A stretch of DNA of 44,793 nucleotides from Ruminococcaceae bacterium UBA5295 (GCA_002411365.1 DHSD01000003.1:9538-54330); one strand, 5' to 3'. Counted from the first letter of the stretch, positions 7,461 to 16,990 are shown. Numbers and translations: made by a program. Notes: generated by a model not told the origin, from the letters alone.

Positions 7461-10400
7461 TTACTCAGCCGCAGTTTCCTCCGGCTCATCATCACATACG
7501 CCGATAGCTTTGCGGACACTCTCCTCGCGCCCAAGAAAATAATCCTCTATCACGTCCCAGCGTTCCTTGCTCGAAAGGTCATGCATCATAAAGCCCATCA
7601 TCGTATCCTGGGCAGACTTGTGGCGCCTGTGGATATCTGATGCAACACTGTTCTTATAATCGTAATCGCCCGCCGTCAGCCTTGCCAGCTTATCTGGATC
7701 ATTTATCCTAACGAATATCTCCATGTTCTGGCTCCCGTGCACCTCATATGAAGCAAGGCCAAGCAGCTCGAGAAAAGACAGCAGGCGCAGCCGTTCCGGC
7801 TGGCGGCTGTTGCGGCCAAGCGGAATATACGCCTGGTAGATATTTTCCTCGCCGGGCGCGCACTGGGAAACAAGCTGCACAAAATAATTCGGCATTGAAA
7901 TATAGCCTGAATTAAGCACACGGTAGCCCATTTCTCCTGACGGCGTTTTTCTGGCCGCAATGAATTTGAGGCGGTCGCTGTTAGTGCGGAATCCGATATT
8001 TCTCGACATATCCGCGATAAAAAGCTGCAGTATCATGTTTGAAAACTCCAGCCTGCCGCAGTCTTTGCCAAAGCCTTCTGCCAAATCTTCGCGGAATTGC
8101 TTTGCCGTAAAGACCTGGCCTTTGCTCTTATACTTACGGAAAATTCCTGAAATCACCGTGCAGTCTTCTTTCAGCTTTTCCTTAAGCTCCTGAAACGGCA
8201 GCGCATAAACAGCTTTTATATGAATGCGCGGAGAAAAGATCTCGTCATTGCCGCACTGAAACAGCTCCCCGTTGAAAAAGCGGTGATTAAACTGGGAAAA
8301 GCTGATATCCCTGAAATTGTTCTGCCAGATAGCCGGCATGTCAAGCTCATAGATTTTTCCACTGTTCACAACTATAGTGTCAGACTCATAGCGCTTGTTG
8401 CGTGAAGGAAGCACACGCCTTGTGCGATCGTCCAGCTGCTTGACAAAACGGCCAAACTTTTTTTCAAATTTTTCGATTGACTTCAGCGGAACATTTACAA
8501 AGCTTTTTGTAAGCATGGCTTTCGGCCGGACTGTAATAACTGGATACCCGTAAATGCTTTCAAGGTCTTTTGAAAGGAGGAGCATACCGTTTTTTACTTT
8601 GTTTTCGAGCTCCCTGCCTCTGAACAGATACAAAAACGCATCAGGTGAAATGAGCAGGCTGCGCCTGTTACTCTCCTTATAAATGCTGTATATCTTCCGA
8701 AGCATTTCACGCAGCTGATACTGCTTCATCTCAGAAATGCCATAAAGCGTGCGCACATAACGTGTGTCAGTCGGCAGGAAATCCGCGCTTGCGCACCCCT
8801 GCGAAGATTTTCTGCGTGCCGCCCTGCCAATTTCCTGAACATAGTCTGCAAGACTGCCTGTCGGCGCAAAATGATACACATTGCGGATATCCTGCACATC
8901 AATGCCCATGCCGAAAGCTTTTGTGCAGAGCATAACTATACAGGCGCCACTGCTGAAGTTTTCCTGCGCCGTGCTGCGCGCCTTTTTGTCAAGCGTTCCA
9001 TAATACCTGCATACTTTCGGGCGTACAGCGGAATCAAGCGCTGCATAAATATCGTCCACCTGCGTTGTGAACGGGCAATACACGAGAGATTTTTCTCCTT
9101 TTTCGACATATGTTTGTACAACCTGAGCCGCCTTTTTAACTTTGAACGATTCTGCCCCTTCAGTTACGCTTTTAAGGCTCACACGGTTTATGTCAAATGC
9201 AATGTTGTCCCTGCGCACACTGCCAAGATAAATCAACGGGTCTTTCAAAAACAGGCTGTCAATTGTTTCATTTACAATGTCTTCGGAGCCGCCATAAACA
9301 GCCGTTGCCGTAAGGCAGAGAATCGGGAACCACATGCCAGAGCGTTTCAGATGATTAAGGAAATCGCCGAGATACCAGTAATCCGCCCTGAAATCTTTGC
9401 CCCATGACGTTACAATGTGCGCCTCATCAATTACAAAAAGGCCGACTTTTCTCCCTCCTGTAATGGCATCCAAAGGTGTGGAGACAAGCAGTTCAGGCGC
9501 TACATAGACGATTGACTTTTCGCCTGCCTTTATTGCCGCTATACGCTTTTCGCGCTCTTCGAATGACAGGGTAGAGTTAATATACGTTGCGCACCTTACG
9601 TTATGTTCATTCTCAAGCTGAAGCACCTGGTCTTTCATCAAAGCTATAAGCGGTGTTATCACAATAGTCACAGCGCCGAATTTTTCTGCGATATGGACAG
9701 CGGGAAGCTGGAAAAGCAACGATTTGCCGGCACCAGTAGGGGCTGTAATAAAAATATTGCGGAAGTCATGGCTGCCGCCAATAGCCTTTTCGCTTTGCGC
9801 AATTATCTGGGAAATAATCTCGCCTTGTGAAATCTCTACGGTATCTTTTGCTGAACCGGGCCTGCTGTAAAATTTAAGCTGCCGGAAAGCGGCATCGTTT
9901 CCCCAGTATTTCTGAAGCAGCGGCAAGTATTTGTTTGCAGACGACTTTTCCGTGACATTGAACCCTTGAAACTTTTTCACACCGTAAGATACGCCAAGTT
10001 CGTCCAAAATTCCGGCGAAGGCCGGGAAAGCGTATCTGTCAGGCTCAGTGCGGGAATTCATGCAGTAAACTGTGCCCGACGGCAGGCGGCCTTCCAGAAG
10101 CTCAGCTTTTTGCAGCAGAAAACGGCTGCCTGAAATTGAAGCGCTGGATTTTGCATCCACAATTTCTTTTGGCACCGGCATCGGCCTTTGTGCAAAAAAT
10201 GGCACAATTTTCAGCTTTTCATCTGTGCAGCGGTCAAACGGGGCAAGAAAATAATGCGTTTCGTCCACAGAAACAACATCGCCGTAATAATTAAAATAAA
10301 CAGCAAGGTTGTCCGGTACAGAGTCAGTTTCTTTCTGAAAGTATTCATAAAGGCTGCGTGCATCTTCATTTGGCACTGCTGAGACATAGTGCCCTGAAAA

Positions 10401-10772
10401 CAGGTTGTCATCAACTATCTCCACAGTGCCGTTGTAATGCCGCATCAATTCCGGATCTTCGGAAATGGCCGCGAGAAACTGCTCATAAATACCGACGCGA
10501 AACCCGCTGCTCGAAATCAGGTCTTTTGCTGTTTCTGCTTTCTTTGCTTCCAGAGCTGCCAGATTAAGCGTCGCGTCAGGATTCAGAATCCCGTCTGCGT
10601 AAAGGCTCTCACTGCAGGAAAGGATCTCGGCATTCTGCAGGCGGCCAAACCCCCTGAAGAACAGTACCGTTTTCTCCTTCTGGTTTTTCTGTAAAAATTG
10701 TTGAAGTCTGGTATGGAAAAGATCTTGGAATTTCAATTTTTTCACCTTTGTCCTTGAATTACGCCGAAACAA
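7461..10772 (-). CDS. Large RecQ-like superfamily 2 DNA helicase with unrecognised N-terminal region
   Basis: The 1103-residue protein has a complete SF2 helicase core. Motif I APTGAGKS is at 344-351 followed by LLFQLPA, motif II DEAH at 449-452, motif III LTATA near 487-491, the C-terminal FGMGID near 620-625 and motif VI QEIGRAARR at 646-653. These are RecQ-like motifs. The four-cysteine zinc module that normally follows motif VI in RecQ is not visible, nor do I recognise an HRDC domain. The first 320 or so residues and the last 400 match nothing I know. The gene stands alone, so repair and phage defence are both open. The TTG at 10772 has no Shine-Dalgarno sequence. GTG at 10745 (after AAGG) or TTG at 10736 (after AAAGGTG) may be the real start. 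Confidence 0.8.
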   Translation of the reverse strand: MFRRNSRTKVKKLKFQDLFHTRLQQFLQKNQKEKTVLFFRGFGRLQNAEILSCSESLYADGILNPDATLNLAALEAKKAETAKDLISSSGFRVGIYEQFLAAISEDPELMRHYNGTVEIVDDNLFSGHYVSAVPNEDARSLYEYFQKETDSVPDNLAVYFNYYGDVVSVDETHYFLAPFDRCTDEKLKIVPFFAQRPMPVPKEIVDAKSSASISGSRFLLQKAELLEGRLPSGTVYCMNSRTEPDRYAFPAFAGILDELGVSYGVKKFQGFNVTEKSSANKYLPLLQKYWGNDAAFRQLKFYSRPGSAKDTVEISQGEIISQIIAQSEKAIGGSHDFRNIFITAPTGAGKSLLFQLPAVHIAEKFGAVTIVITPLIALMKDQVLQLENEHNVRCATYINSTLSFEEREKRIAAIKAGEKSIVYVAPELLVSTPLDAITGGRKVGLFVIDEAHIVTSWGKDFRADYWYLGDFLNHLKRSGMWFPILCLTATAVYGGSEDIVNETIDSLFLKDPLIYLGSVRRDNIAFDINRVSLKSVTEGAESFKVKKAAQVVQTYVEKGEKSLVYCPFTTQVDDIYAALDSAVRPKVCRYYGTLDKKARSTAQENFSSGACIVMLCTKAFGMGIDVQDIRNVYHFAPTGSLADYVQEIGRAARRKSSQGCASADFLPTDTRYVRTLYGISEMKQYQLREMLRKIYSIYKESNRRSLLISPDAFLYLFRGRELENKVKNGMLLLSKDLESIYGYPVITVRPKAMLTKSFVNVPLKSIEKFEKKFGRFVKQLDDRTRRVLPSRNKRYESDTIVVNSGKIYELDMPAIWQNNFRDISFSQFNHRFFNGELFQCGNDEIFSPRIHIKAVYALPFQELKEKLKEDCTVISGIFRKYKSKGQVFTAKQFREDLAEGFGKDCGRLEFSNMILQLFIADMSRNIGFRTNSDRLKFIAARKTPSGEMGYRVLNSGYISMPNYFVQLVSQCAPGEENIYQAYIPLGRNSRQPERLRLLSFLELLGLASYEVHGSQNMEIFVRINDPDKLARLTAGDYDYKNSVASDIHRRHKSAQDTMMGFMMHDLSSKERWDVIEDYFLGREESVRKAIGVCDDEPEETAAE

Positions 10773-10920
10773 AACCGGATAGATTTCATCAGCTTTTTGT
10801 TTATAGTTTTATTATACCCCTTTTTTGAGCTTTTTTCAAAAAAATGCAGAAATAGAAAAAATTTATAAGTTAGAAATATTTAATGCAGCAAATATTATTC
10901 TACCTAATGGCTGAGTATAT

Positions 10921-10949
10921 TTGATGATTTTCGGCCAATGTGTTAGGAT
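10921..10949 (+). promoter_or_regulatory. Weak promoter candidate for the fumarate-reductase-like pair
   Basis: TTGATG (10921-10926) and TAGGAT (10944-10949) have a 17-bp spacer. The surrounding gap is AT-rich and divergent between the helicase and the Fe-S gene. I see no other named element in 10773-11061. Confidence 0.3.
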
Positions 10950-11061
10950 TAAGCATATTAATAAACCAGTGACATTTATCTTTTAATGCTTACCAGCAAA
11001 AATTAAAATTACAGAACCCGCAAACTGTCTGATGGACACTGCAAATGGAGAAGGTTCAAGC

Positions 11062-11736
11062 ATGGAAAAAATGGCCGATATTTTCGTGATGGGCAAAAAA
11101 TACAAAGTGCCCTCGCGCCTTACAATCATGAAAGCTTTGGAATACGCCGGTTACCAGCTCGTACACGGATGCGGCTGCCGAAACGGATTCTGCGGCGCCT
11201 GCGCAACAGTCTACCGCATAAAAGGCAGGCAAGACCTCGTATTCTGCCTCGCCTGCCAGACGCAGGTGCAAAATAATATGTACATAGCAATGCTTCCATA
11301 TTTTCCGCTCGTCAAACAGACTTACGATATAAATAAAATTAAACCGGATAAACAGGTAATGATGCATCTGTACCCGGAGATTTACAAATGCATAGGCTGC
11401 AACGCCTGCACAAGGAGCTGCCCACAGGGTATTAATGTTAGGCAGTATATCGCATACGCCAAAAACGGCGAATTAAAAAAATGCGCCGAGGCATCGTTTG
11501 ACTGCGTCATGTGCGGCATATGCTCTTCCCGCTGCCCTGCCGGCATCTCACATCCTCAGGTTGCCCTTCTCGCAAGACGCCTGACCGGAAAATATCTCGC
11601 GCCAAAGTCTGAGCAGCTGGAAAAGCGCGTAAGGGAAATCAAAAACGGCGATTTTGACGAATCCCTCAACAGGCTGATGGCGAAGCCTGTAAGTGAGCTT
11701 CAAAAGCTTTACAACAACAGGGATATAGAAAAATGA
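11062..11736 (+). CDS. Succinate dehydrogenase/fumarate reductase-type iron-sulfur protein
   Basis: An electron-transfer subunit for the following flavoprotein. The N-terminal plant-type ferredoxin domain has C39, C44 and C47 (C-X4-C-X2-C) with a fourth ligand at C62 or C65. The second domain holds CIGCNACTRSCP (110-121) and CVMCGICSSRCP (148-159). Each has four cysteines, predicting two [4Fe-4S] clusters rather than the [4Fe-4S]/[3Fe-4S] pair of classical SdhB. No HdrD-like CCG domain follows, unlike TfrB. An ATG at 11032 lacks an SD, whereas ATG 11062 lies eight bases after GGAGAAGG, so I use the latter (224 aa). It overlaps or abuts the flavoprotein gene. Confidence 0.85.
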   Translation: MEKMADIFVMGKKYKVPSRLTIMKALEYAGYQLVHGCGCRNGFCGACATVYRIKGRQDLVFCLACQTQVQNNMYIAMLPYFPLVKQTYDINKIKPDKQVMMHLYPEIYKCIGCNACTRSCPQGINVRQYIAYAKNGELKKCAEASFDCVMCGICSSRCPAGISHPQVALLARRLTGKYLAPKSEQLEKRVREIKNGDFDESLNRLMAKPVSELQKLYNNRDIEK

Positions 11737-11750
11737 GGGAGAACTGCGCC

Positions 11751-13382
11751 ATGTATTCGGAAAAAATGATCGATTCTGTGAAGAAGGTAGAAGCAACACG
11801 CCCGTACCGCCTTCACACAGAGCCAAAGAGGATGGCTGCTGATGAAAAGAGCAGGCTCCTTACAGCTTTTCACCCTGATTACAGAGAAGACCAGTTTGCA
11901 GTGCTAAAAGTCGGGCCAAACAAAGGTGACAAAGTGCCTAAGGAACTCGCGGCACTTCTTCAGGCAAACAGCAGGCTTGCAGGCATTGATATCGACCTTG
12001 AAAAGCCTGACTATGATGTTGACGTACTCGTTATAGGCGGCGGCGGTGCCGGCGCTTCCGCGGCAATAGAAGCAAATAAAGCCGGCGCAGATGTCATGAT
12101 CGTTACAAAGCTGCGTATGGGAGACTCAAACACCGTTATGGCCGAAGGCGGGATACAGGCAGCCGACAGGCCTGACGATTCGCCAGCCATACACTACCTC
12201 GACGCTATGGGTGGCGGGCGTTTTGCCAACAGGCCCGAACTGCTGAGAAAGCTTGTGGTTGAAGGGCCGTCCGCCGTTAAATGGCTCAATGGCCTCGGCG
12301 TAATGTTCGACAAGAAACCCGACGGCACTATGGTAACTACACATGGCGGCGGAACGTCACGCAAGCGGCTGCACGCAGCAAAAGACTATACCGGCGCAGA
12401 AATTATGCGCGTTCTTCGCGATGAAGTGATGAACCGGCATATTCCAATCGTTGATTTTACTTCTGCCATAGAACTGCTGCTCGACGAAAACGGCAAAGCC
12501 GCCGGCGCTGTCCTGATGAATATGGATACAAAACAGCTTCTTGTTGCCCATGCAAAAGCAGTCGTTCTCGCAACGGGCGGCGCAGGCAGGCTGCATTATC
12601 AGGGTTTTCCTACATCTAACCACTATGGCGCAACAGCAGACGGCCTTGTCATCGCTTACCGCGCAGGCGCAAAGCTGCTTTATGCCGACACTTTGCAGTA
12701 CCACCCAACAGGCGCGGCTTTCCCTGAACAGATATCAGGATCTCTTGTAACCGAAAAAGTGCGTTCCCTCGGAGCAATGCTTGTAAACCGTGAAGGCCGT
12801 GCTTTTATGCATCCGCTTGAGACGCGCGACGTTGCCGCTGCCGCTATAATCCGCGAATGCACAGCGCGCGGCGAAGGCGTTCCTGTCTCCTCTTCCCTTA
12901 GCGCCGTATGGCTTGACACTCCAATGATAGACGAGCTGCACGGCGCAGGCACTTCCGAAAAAATGATACCAGCCATGATGCGTATGTTCGGCAGATATGG
13001 CATTGACATATGCAGACTGCCTGTTCTCGTTTACCCAACGCTGCACTACCAAAACGGCGGGATTCAGATTACGGCTGACGCAATGACAGACGTGCCAAAC
13101 CTTTTTGCTGCAGGTGAAGTCACAGGGGGGATACATGGCCGCAACCGCCTTATGGGCAACTCACTGCTTGACATCATAGTGTTCGGCAGAACTGCTGGCC
13201 GCAATGCTGCCGCTGCCGGCAAAATGGCAAAAGCCGGCACGCCGACGCTCAAACATGTAAAAAGGTTTCAGCGCGAAATGGAAGGAGCCGGCATACACAG
13301 TGATATTTTTTCTCCAAAGCTCCTTCCAAAATACACAAGATACTACCGTGGGCTCAAAGGTACAAAAAACGGTTCATTTTAA
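11751..13382 (+). CDS. FAD-dependent fumarate reductase/succinate dehydrogenase-type flavoprotein
   Basis: Predicted catalytic subunit that interconverts fumarate and succinate or a related acid. The FAD-binding signature VLVIGGGGAGASAA is at about 93-106. VMAEGGIQAA, TTHGGGTSRKR and a long capping region follow. HPTGA, ETRDVAAAAI and NGGIQITADAMTDVPNLFAAGE-type segments are typical of FrdA/SdhA/NadB. About 90 residues precede the FAD motif, which is unusual since most FrdA begin almost directly with it. An in-frame ATG at 11733 overlaps the previous stop (ATGA). ATG 11751, after GAGGGAGA, has the better SD. No membrane anchor (frdC/D, sdhC/D) gene is adjacent, so the pair is probably cytoplasmic. 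Physiological donor and acceptor are unknown. Confidence 0.8.
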   Translation: MYSEKMIDSVKKVEATRPYRLHTEPKRMAADEKSRLLTAFHPDYREDQFAVLKVGPNKGDKVPKELAALLQANSRLAGIDIDLEKPDYDVDVLVIGGGGAGASAAIEANKAGADVMIVTKLRMGDSNTVMAEGGIQAADRPDDSPAIHYLDAMGGGRFANRPELLRKLVVEGPSAVKWLNGLGVMFDKKPDGTMVTTHGGGTSRKRLHAAKDYTGAEIMRVLRDEVMNRHIPIVDFTSAIELLLDENGKAAGAVLMNMDTKQLLVAHAKAVVLATGGAGRLHYQGFPTSNHYGATADGLVIAYRAGAKLLYADTLQYHPTGAAFPEQISGSLVTEKVRSLGAMLVNREGRAFMHPLETRDVAAAAIIRECTARGEGVPVSSSLSAVWLDTPMIDELHGAGTSEKMIPAMMRMFGRYGIDICRLPVLVYPTLHYQNGGIQITADAMTDVPNLFAAGEVTGGIHGRNRLMGNSLLDIIVFGRTAGRNAAAAGKMAKAGTPTLKHVKRFQREMEGAGIHSDIFSPKLLPKYTRYYRGLKGTKNGSF

Positions 13383-13400
13383 TTTTTCGACACACTTTAT

Positions 13401-13428
13401 AAGGGCAGCCATAATGCGGCTGCCCTTT
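13401..13428 (+). terminator. Intrinsic terminator between convergent flavoprotein and lysC genes
   Basis: AAGGGCAGCC (13401-13410) pairs with GGCTGCCCTT (13418-13427) around a short loop, followed by TTATT. It lies 18 bp after the flavoprotein stop. The remaining 125 bp to lysC show no feature. Confidence 0.8.
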
Positions 13429-13554
13429 ATTACTGCCTTGCGGCAAAAGATTTCCATAATTAATGCTGCAATATTTATTCTGCCATCAGTATTCGGTGAA
13501 TGGTTTGAAATTAAAAGCGAAAGCACGGCCGTCGCTTTATGTATCGTCGTTTAT

Positions 13555-14775
13555 TTATGCCTTAACAGGCTTATCAAAGAACTTTTCATGTATCACAGAA
13601 ACAGCCTGGTCGGCGTCTTTGCAGTCTATTAAAACCGAAATCTTAATTTCACTTGTCGAAATCATATGTATATTGATATTTGCTTCGTAAAGGGCTCCAA
13701 ACATTTCGGCCGCAATCCCAGGATGTGATTCCATTCCGGCACCTACAATCGAAACTTTCGCAACATCTTCGTCATAAACTACTTTATCGGCTCCAATCTG
13801 CTCGATATATGGGGCAAGTATGGCGATAGTTTCTTTCGAATTTTCGTGGCTTACTGTAAAGCTTATATCCTTTGTGCCGTTTCTGCCAACAGATTGAAGA
13901 ATAATGTCTATGTTAATGTTTTTAGACGCAAGCTTTGAAAATATTTTGAATGCAAGGCCCGGCCTGTCTGGAACTCCAATAATAGAAACACGCGCAACAT
14001 CTTCGTCTTTCGCTACCCCGCTTATAAGCATTCCTTCCATTTTTGCTGCCTCCTTAACAATTGTCCCCGGCCTGTCATTCATGCTGGAAAGAACCTCCAA
14101 CTCTATGCCATATTTTTTCGCCATCTCTACAGAACGGTTATTAAGCACCTGTGCCCCAAGGGAAGCAAGCTCAAGCATCTCGTCATAGGAAATAGCGTCA
14201 AGTTTACGGGCATTTTTAACCTTGCGCGGATCTGCCGTAAACACACCTTCAACATCGGTGTAGATCTGGCAAAGGTCAGCATGCATTGCCGCTGCAATTG
14301 CAACTGCGCTGGTGTCGGAGCCGCCGCGCCCCAGCGTTGTCATATCGTCATAACGGTTAATCCCTTGAAATCCAGTGACCACAACAATATTTTTCTTGTC
14401 AATCTCTTTGCGTATCCGCTCCGGGTCAACGCGTTTGATGCGCGCGCTCCCATAAACGGAATTCGTCACAAATCCAGCCTGCCACCCGAGCAGTGAAACC
14501 ACAGGATAGCCGAGCTTTTCAATTGCCATCGCAAGCAAAGCTGCCGACGCCTGTTCACCCGTTGTTAGAAGCATATCCATTTCGCGCTTGGAAGGGCTTC
14601 CGTTGATTTCCATCGCCTTTGCAATCAAGTCATCCGTTGTGTCGCCCTGAGCCGAAACGACGGCTACAACATTATTGCCCTTGGCATAAGTTTTTGTCAC
14701 AATATCCGCAACGTGGAACACACGCTTAGCATCAGCGACCGAGCTGCCGCCAAATTTCTGGACAATCAGGCCCAT
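13555..14775 (-). CDS. lysC: Aspartate kinase with tandem ACT domains
   Basis: Phosphorylates aspartate in the first step to lysine, methionine and threonine. The N-terminal kinase domain has VQKFGGSSV (residues 5-13), the T-G-x-Q-G loop VVTGFQGI, TLGRGGSDTSAVA and YTDVEGVFTADPR. Two C-terminal ACT domains (about 260-400, ISGVAKDEDVARVSIIGVPD and VSIVGAGMESHPG) imply feedback inhibition by an end-product amino acid. The 406 residues match single-function aspartokinases. As last gene of hom-thrB-lysC, threonine sensitivity is a reasonable guess, not proven. An SD-like GGAGATG precedes the ATG. Confidence 0.93.
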   Translation of the reverse strand: MGLIVQKFGGSSVADAKRVFHVADIVTKTYAKGNNVVAVVSAQGDTTDDLIAKAMEINGSPSKREMDMLLTTGEQASAALLAMAIEKLGYPVVSLLGWQAGFVTNSVYGSARIKRVDPERIRKEIDKKNIVVVTGFQGINRYDDMTTLGRGGSDTSAVAIAAAMHADLCQIYTDVEGVFTADPRKVKNARKLDAISYDEMLELASLGAQVLNNRSVEMAKKYGIELEVLSSMNDRPGTIVKEAAKMEGMLISGVAKDEDVARVSIIGVPDRPGLAFKIFSKLASKNINIDIILQSVGRNGTKDISFTVSHENSKETIAILAPYIEQIGADKVVYDEDVAKVSIVGAGMESHPGIAAEMFGALYEANINIHMISTSEIKISVLIDCKDADQAVSVIHEKFFDKPVKA

Positions 14776-14830
14776 AAAAAGTTCATCTCCAAGATTTACA
14801 ATTTTGATTACAAAACCACTGCGCCCTGTT

Positions 14831-15727
14831 TTATTCAGTGAAAATACTCGCGCCTTTAGGGTCGACGGCCAAGGTTTTTATTTTCCAGCCATTAATATTT
14901 TTCTTTTTAAGGCGTATTTCCGCCTGCGCAGAAAATTTTTCCGCCATATCTGACGAAACCATTGAAATAATGGTTGGCCCTGCACCGCTCACATATGTAC
15001 CAAGCGAGCCGAGTTCATAGCTCATGCGGAATACATCTTCCAAGTGGTCAATCAGGTTTGCACGGTAAGGCTGATGGATTTTATCCTGAACGGCAACACG
15101 GAGGTTTTCAAGTTTTCCGGAAAAAAGTGATGCCGTCATAAGGGCAGAGCGCGAAAGGTTATAAACCGCATCCTCCCTTGAATATTGCTTTGGGAGGACA
15201 GAGCGGGCCTTCTCGGTCTTAAGCTCAAAAGGCGGCACAAAAAGCACAAAGCGTATTTTTTCCGACACCGGCACGCTGACGCTGTAAACCCTGCCCGCTT
15301 CTATGGCCGACGCCGCAAGGCCGCCCTCAATGGCAGGCGTTGTGTTGTCCGGATGGCCTTCGATTTCAGCCGCAAGGTCAATGAGCTCCTGACGTTTCAG
15401 CGGGCTGCCGATGAGGCGGTTTGCACCCAATATCCCCGCCACTATGCATGCAGAGCTGCTTCCGAGCCCGCGCGCCATCGGTATATTATTTAGCTGTATA
15501 ATCTTGAGGCCCGGCAGCTTCCTGCCGCAGCGCTCATAAACATGTTTTGCGGCCCAGTAAATCAGGTTCGTTTCGTCTGTAGGTATCTTTACATCGTCTT
15601 TGCTTGTAATTTCAAGGGAATCAGACTCTTCCATCCATACCTGATTATACATTTTCAGCGCAATGCCTAAGGAATCGAAGCCGGAGCCAAGATTTGCGCT
15701 TGTCGCCGGCACTTGAATCCGTATCAT
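14831..15727 (-). CDS. thrB: Homoserine kinase
   Basis: Phosphorylates L-homoserine to O-phospho-L-homoserine. It is a GHMP kinase of 298 residues. The N-terminal PATSANLGSGFDSLGIAL (7-24) and the ATP loop PMARGLGSSSACIVAG (about 83-98) are the GHMP signatures. The C-terminal GTYVSGAGPTIISM is the third motif. GGAG precedes ATG 15727. It starts 18 bp after hom and ends 55 bp before lysC, consistent with one operon. Threonine synthase (thrC) is not in the window. Confidence 0.95.
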   Translation of the reverse strand: MIRIQVPATSANLGSGFDSLGIALKMYNQVWMEESDSLEITSKDDVKIPTDETNLIYWAAKHVYERCGRKLPGLKIIQLNNIPMARGLGSSSACIVAGILGANRLIGSPLKRQELIDLAAEIEGHPDNTTPAIEGGLAASAIEAGRVYSVSVPVSEKIRFVLFVPPFELKTEKARSVLPKQYSREDAVYNLSRSALMTASLFSGKLENLRVAVQDKIHQPYRANLIDHLEDVFRMSYELGSLGTYVSGAGPTIISMVSSDMAEKFSAQAEIRLKKKNINGWKIKTLAVDPKGASIFTE

Positions 15728-15745
15728 ATCAACATCTCCATAAAG

Positions 15746-16990
15746 TCAAAGGTCACTGATGCGAATCGTGTTTTTAATCTGCAGGCCAAAACCAGACAAC
15801 TTCTCAAGCCTTTCTGTGATTTCTTTTTCTTTCATCATTGGCGTCACAAAAGCAATTTCGCCGTCTTCCGCGCCTCTGCGTGAGAGGCGTTCAACCTTTC
15901 CGAACTGCGAGCAGATATATTTCCACGCAGCGGCCTCATCATCTGTGTTAAGGCGCACATACATGGCATCTTTATTTTCGCGGTAATCCTCAACATAATC
16001 GGGCGAACCGTCTTCCCAGAACAGGTATTTCCTGGCCTTAAAATGCTTTACACAGTCGATAATATCAGCGACAACAGCGCTTGCAGTTGGCAGCCTGCCA
16101 GCACCTTTTCCGTAAAAGACCACATCACCTGTTGCGTCGCCGCGGACAAGGATACCGTTAAAAACGTCATCCACTGTTGCGAGCTGGTTTTCACGCGAAA
16201 CAAACATGGGGCAGACAATAACCTGTACTTTTTTATTTTCGAGCCGTTTCACCATGCTTATAAGCTTAATCACTCCGCCCCACGCCGACGCATAGTCTAC
16301 ATCGATACCCGTTATGCCACGTATTCCTTCAGTATGTACCTGCTCAGGGTAAACATGTTTACCATAAGCAAGCGACGCAAGTATGCAGATTTTCCGGCAG
16401 GAGTCAAGCCCGTCAATATCGGCCGCAGGGTTGCGTTCCGCATAGCCCAACTTTTGCGCAAGGGCAAGCGCATCTTCAAAGTTCATCTTCTCACTTATCA
16501 TTTTAGTGAGGATAAAATTAGTGGTGCCGTTAAGTATCCCCGCTATGCCAATAACTTCATTGGCAGCAAGGCACTGGCTTATAGGGCGGATTATCGGTAT
16601 ACCGCCGCCGACACTCGCTTCAAACAGGAAATTAAGGTTATTTTTCTGCGCCGTTTTAAGCAGCTCCGCTCCCTTTGCGGCAACAAGTTCCTTATTTGAT
16701 GTGACAACACTTTTCCCATGTTCAAGGCACTGCATCACATATTCAAACGCCGGATGAAGCCCTCCCATGACTTCAACGACGATCCTTACTTCCGGGTCAT
16801 TCAGAATCGTATCAAATGATTTCGTAAAGCGGCCTGCGAATGGGCTGTCAGGGAACTCCTTGTGGTCAAGGATATATTTGATATGGATCTGTTCTTTTGC
16901 CCTTTTCGCAATAATTTCGCAATGTTTTGTTAAAACTTCTACCACTCCGGAACCAACCGTCCCGTAACCCATTACAGCAATCTCAACCAT
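15746..16990 (-). CDS. hom: Homoserine dehydrogenase with C-terminal ACT domain
   Basis: Reduces aspartate semialdehyde to homoserine with NAD(P)H. The N-terminal Rossmann loop is GYGTVGSGVVE (8-18). The catalytic region contains SNKELVAAKG, EASVGGGIPIIRP, ILNGTTNFILTKM and DIDGLDSCRKICILA, all standard for the family. The last 80 or so residues form an ACT domain for allosteric control. The 414 residues match the monofunctional enzyme. AAGGGG precedes the ATG. It is the first gene of hom-thrB-lysC and begins 80 bp after the PBP stop; no clear terminator or leader lies between, so read-through from the PBP gene is possible. Confidence 0.95.
   Translation of the reverse strand: MVEIAVMGYGTVGSGVVEVLTKHCEIIAKRAKEQIHIKYILDHKEFPDSPFAGRFTKSFDTILNDPEVRIVVEVMGGLHPAFEYVMQCLEHGKSVVTSNKELVAAKGAELLKTAQKNNLNFLFEASVGGGIPIIRPISQCLAANEVIGIAGILNGTTNFILTKMISEKMNFEDALALAQKLGYAERNPAADIDGLDSCRKICILASLAYGKHVYPEQVHTEGIRGITGIDVDYASAWGGVIKLISMVKRLENKKVQVIVCPMFVSRENQLATVDDVFNGILVRGDATGDVVFYGKGAGRLPTASAVVADIIDCVKHFKARKYLFWEDGSPDYVEDYRENKDAMYVRLNTDDEAAAWKYICSQFGKVERLSRRGAEDGEIAFVTPMMKEKEITERLEKLSGFGLQIKNTIRISDL

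Noticed and set aside
8871..9407. 178-codon plus-strand frame inside the helicase gene
   Set aside because: It is antisense to the conserved helicase core and has no recognisable domain, so it is a shadow frame.
11751..13382. L-aspartate oxidase (NadB) for the flavoprotein
   Set aside because: The gene is paired with an SdhB-like Fe-S protein and no nadA/nadC is adjacent, so a fumarate-reductase-like role fits better, although NadB shares many motifs.
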